Shown piece after piece: positions 63,898 through 64,000 of a stretch of 64,000 nucleotides of DNA (its first letter is position 1; each line of letters begins with the position of its first letter). Made by a program: the position numbers and the translations under genes. Where the stretch lies: assembly GCA_019916065.1 (NCBI GenBank), contig CM034233.1, positions 5,276,516 to 5,340,515 on the forward strand, written 5' to 3'. Source of the stretch: Vitellaria paradoxa. Lineage: Eukaryota; Streptophyta; Magnoliopsida; Ericales; Sapotaceae. The notes under the pieces are model-generated. The model searched no databases and was not told the DNA's origin. It saw only the letters and a program-made list of their open reading frames with translations.

Positions 63898-64000
63898 TAA
63901 CATAACTTTAGTCCCAAACTAGTTAGTATTTGCTATATGAATTCTCTTCATTCATTTTTTTAATGGATTATGTTATTTCATGCATATGAGAATACCTTCA
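63898..64000 (-). mobile_element. Third RTE-type LINE 3' fragment, cut by the window edge
   Basis: TTTAGTCCCAAACTAGTTAGT followed by ATGAATTCTCTTCATTCATTT matches the 3' regions at about 36138 and 60640. Lies in the intron after exon 36. Confidence 0.55.

Overview
The window is plant nuclear DNA, most likely from a eudicot. The signs are AT-rich GT-AG introns, Ty1/Copia and Ty3/Gypsy LTR retrotransposons primed by initiator tRNA-Met, RTE-type LINE fragments, a tRNA-derived SINE, a TRIM and Tourist-like MITEs. Nothing bacterial or organellar was seen. The species cannot be named from the sequence.

One protein-coding gene spans almost the whole window on the + strand: a Niemann-Pick C1 (NPC1) homologue, the multi-pass membrane sterol transporter. 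I traced 36 exons from the first ATG at 1039 to 63578. All exons join in one continuous frame of about 1,224 codons with consistent junction phases and no internal stop. The gene therefore looks intact. Only the last exons, roughly 50-70 residues by comparison with the usual family length, lie beyond the right edge. All introns begin GT and end AG except intron 1, which has a GC-AG donor. Positions 1-1038 are upstream and promoter-side sequence with several short direct repeats.

The gene is stretched by transposons in its introns. Intron 19 (20214-29944) holds a full-length but broken Copia element (23270-29625) with nearly identical LTRs, next to a possible LTR remnant and an unrecognised coding-like fragment. 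Intron 22 (30600-34835) holds a SINE (31836-32094) with a 16-bp target duplication, a GC-rich aspartic-protease gene fragment between inverted repeats (about 32505-33480; candidate Pack-type transposon) and a MITE. Intron 25 (35865-46087) holds RTE LINE debris and a broken Gypsy element with a chromodomain-like C-terminus (38351-44859), itself interrupted by a 5'-truncated RTE LINE. Intron 26 holds a TRIM-like element. Intron 29 holds a MITE and a short RTE-derived element. Intron 31 (53152-61553) holds a third LTR element, Copia (55905-60627), and another RTE fragment. Intron 10 holds a MITE cluster and a decayed tRNA-like SINE.

All three LTR retrotransposons lie antisense to NPC1, as expected if sense insertions, which carry LTR polyadenylation signals, are removed by selection. 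No new defence or multi-gene system is visible. The most unusual objects are the captured protease fragment with inverted-repeat flanks, the duplicated 5' splice junction of exon 16, the GC donor of intron 1 and the layered nest of small elements in intron 22.
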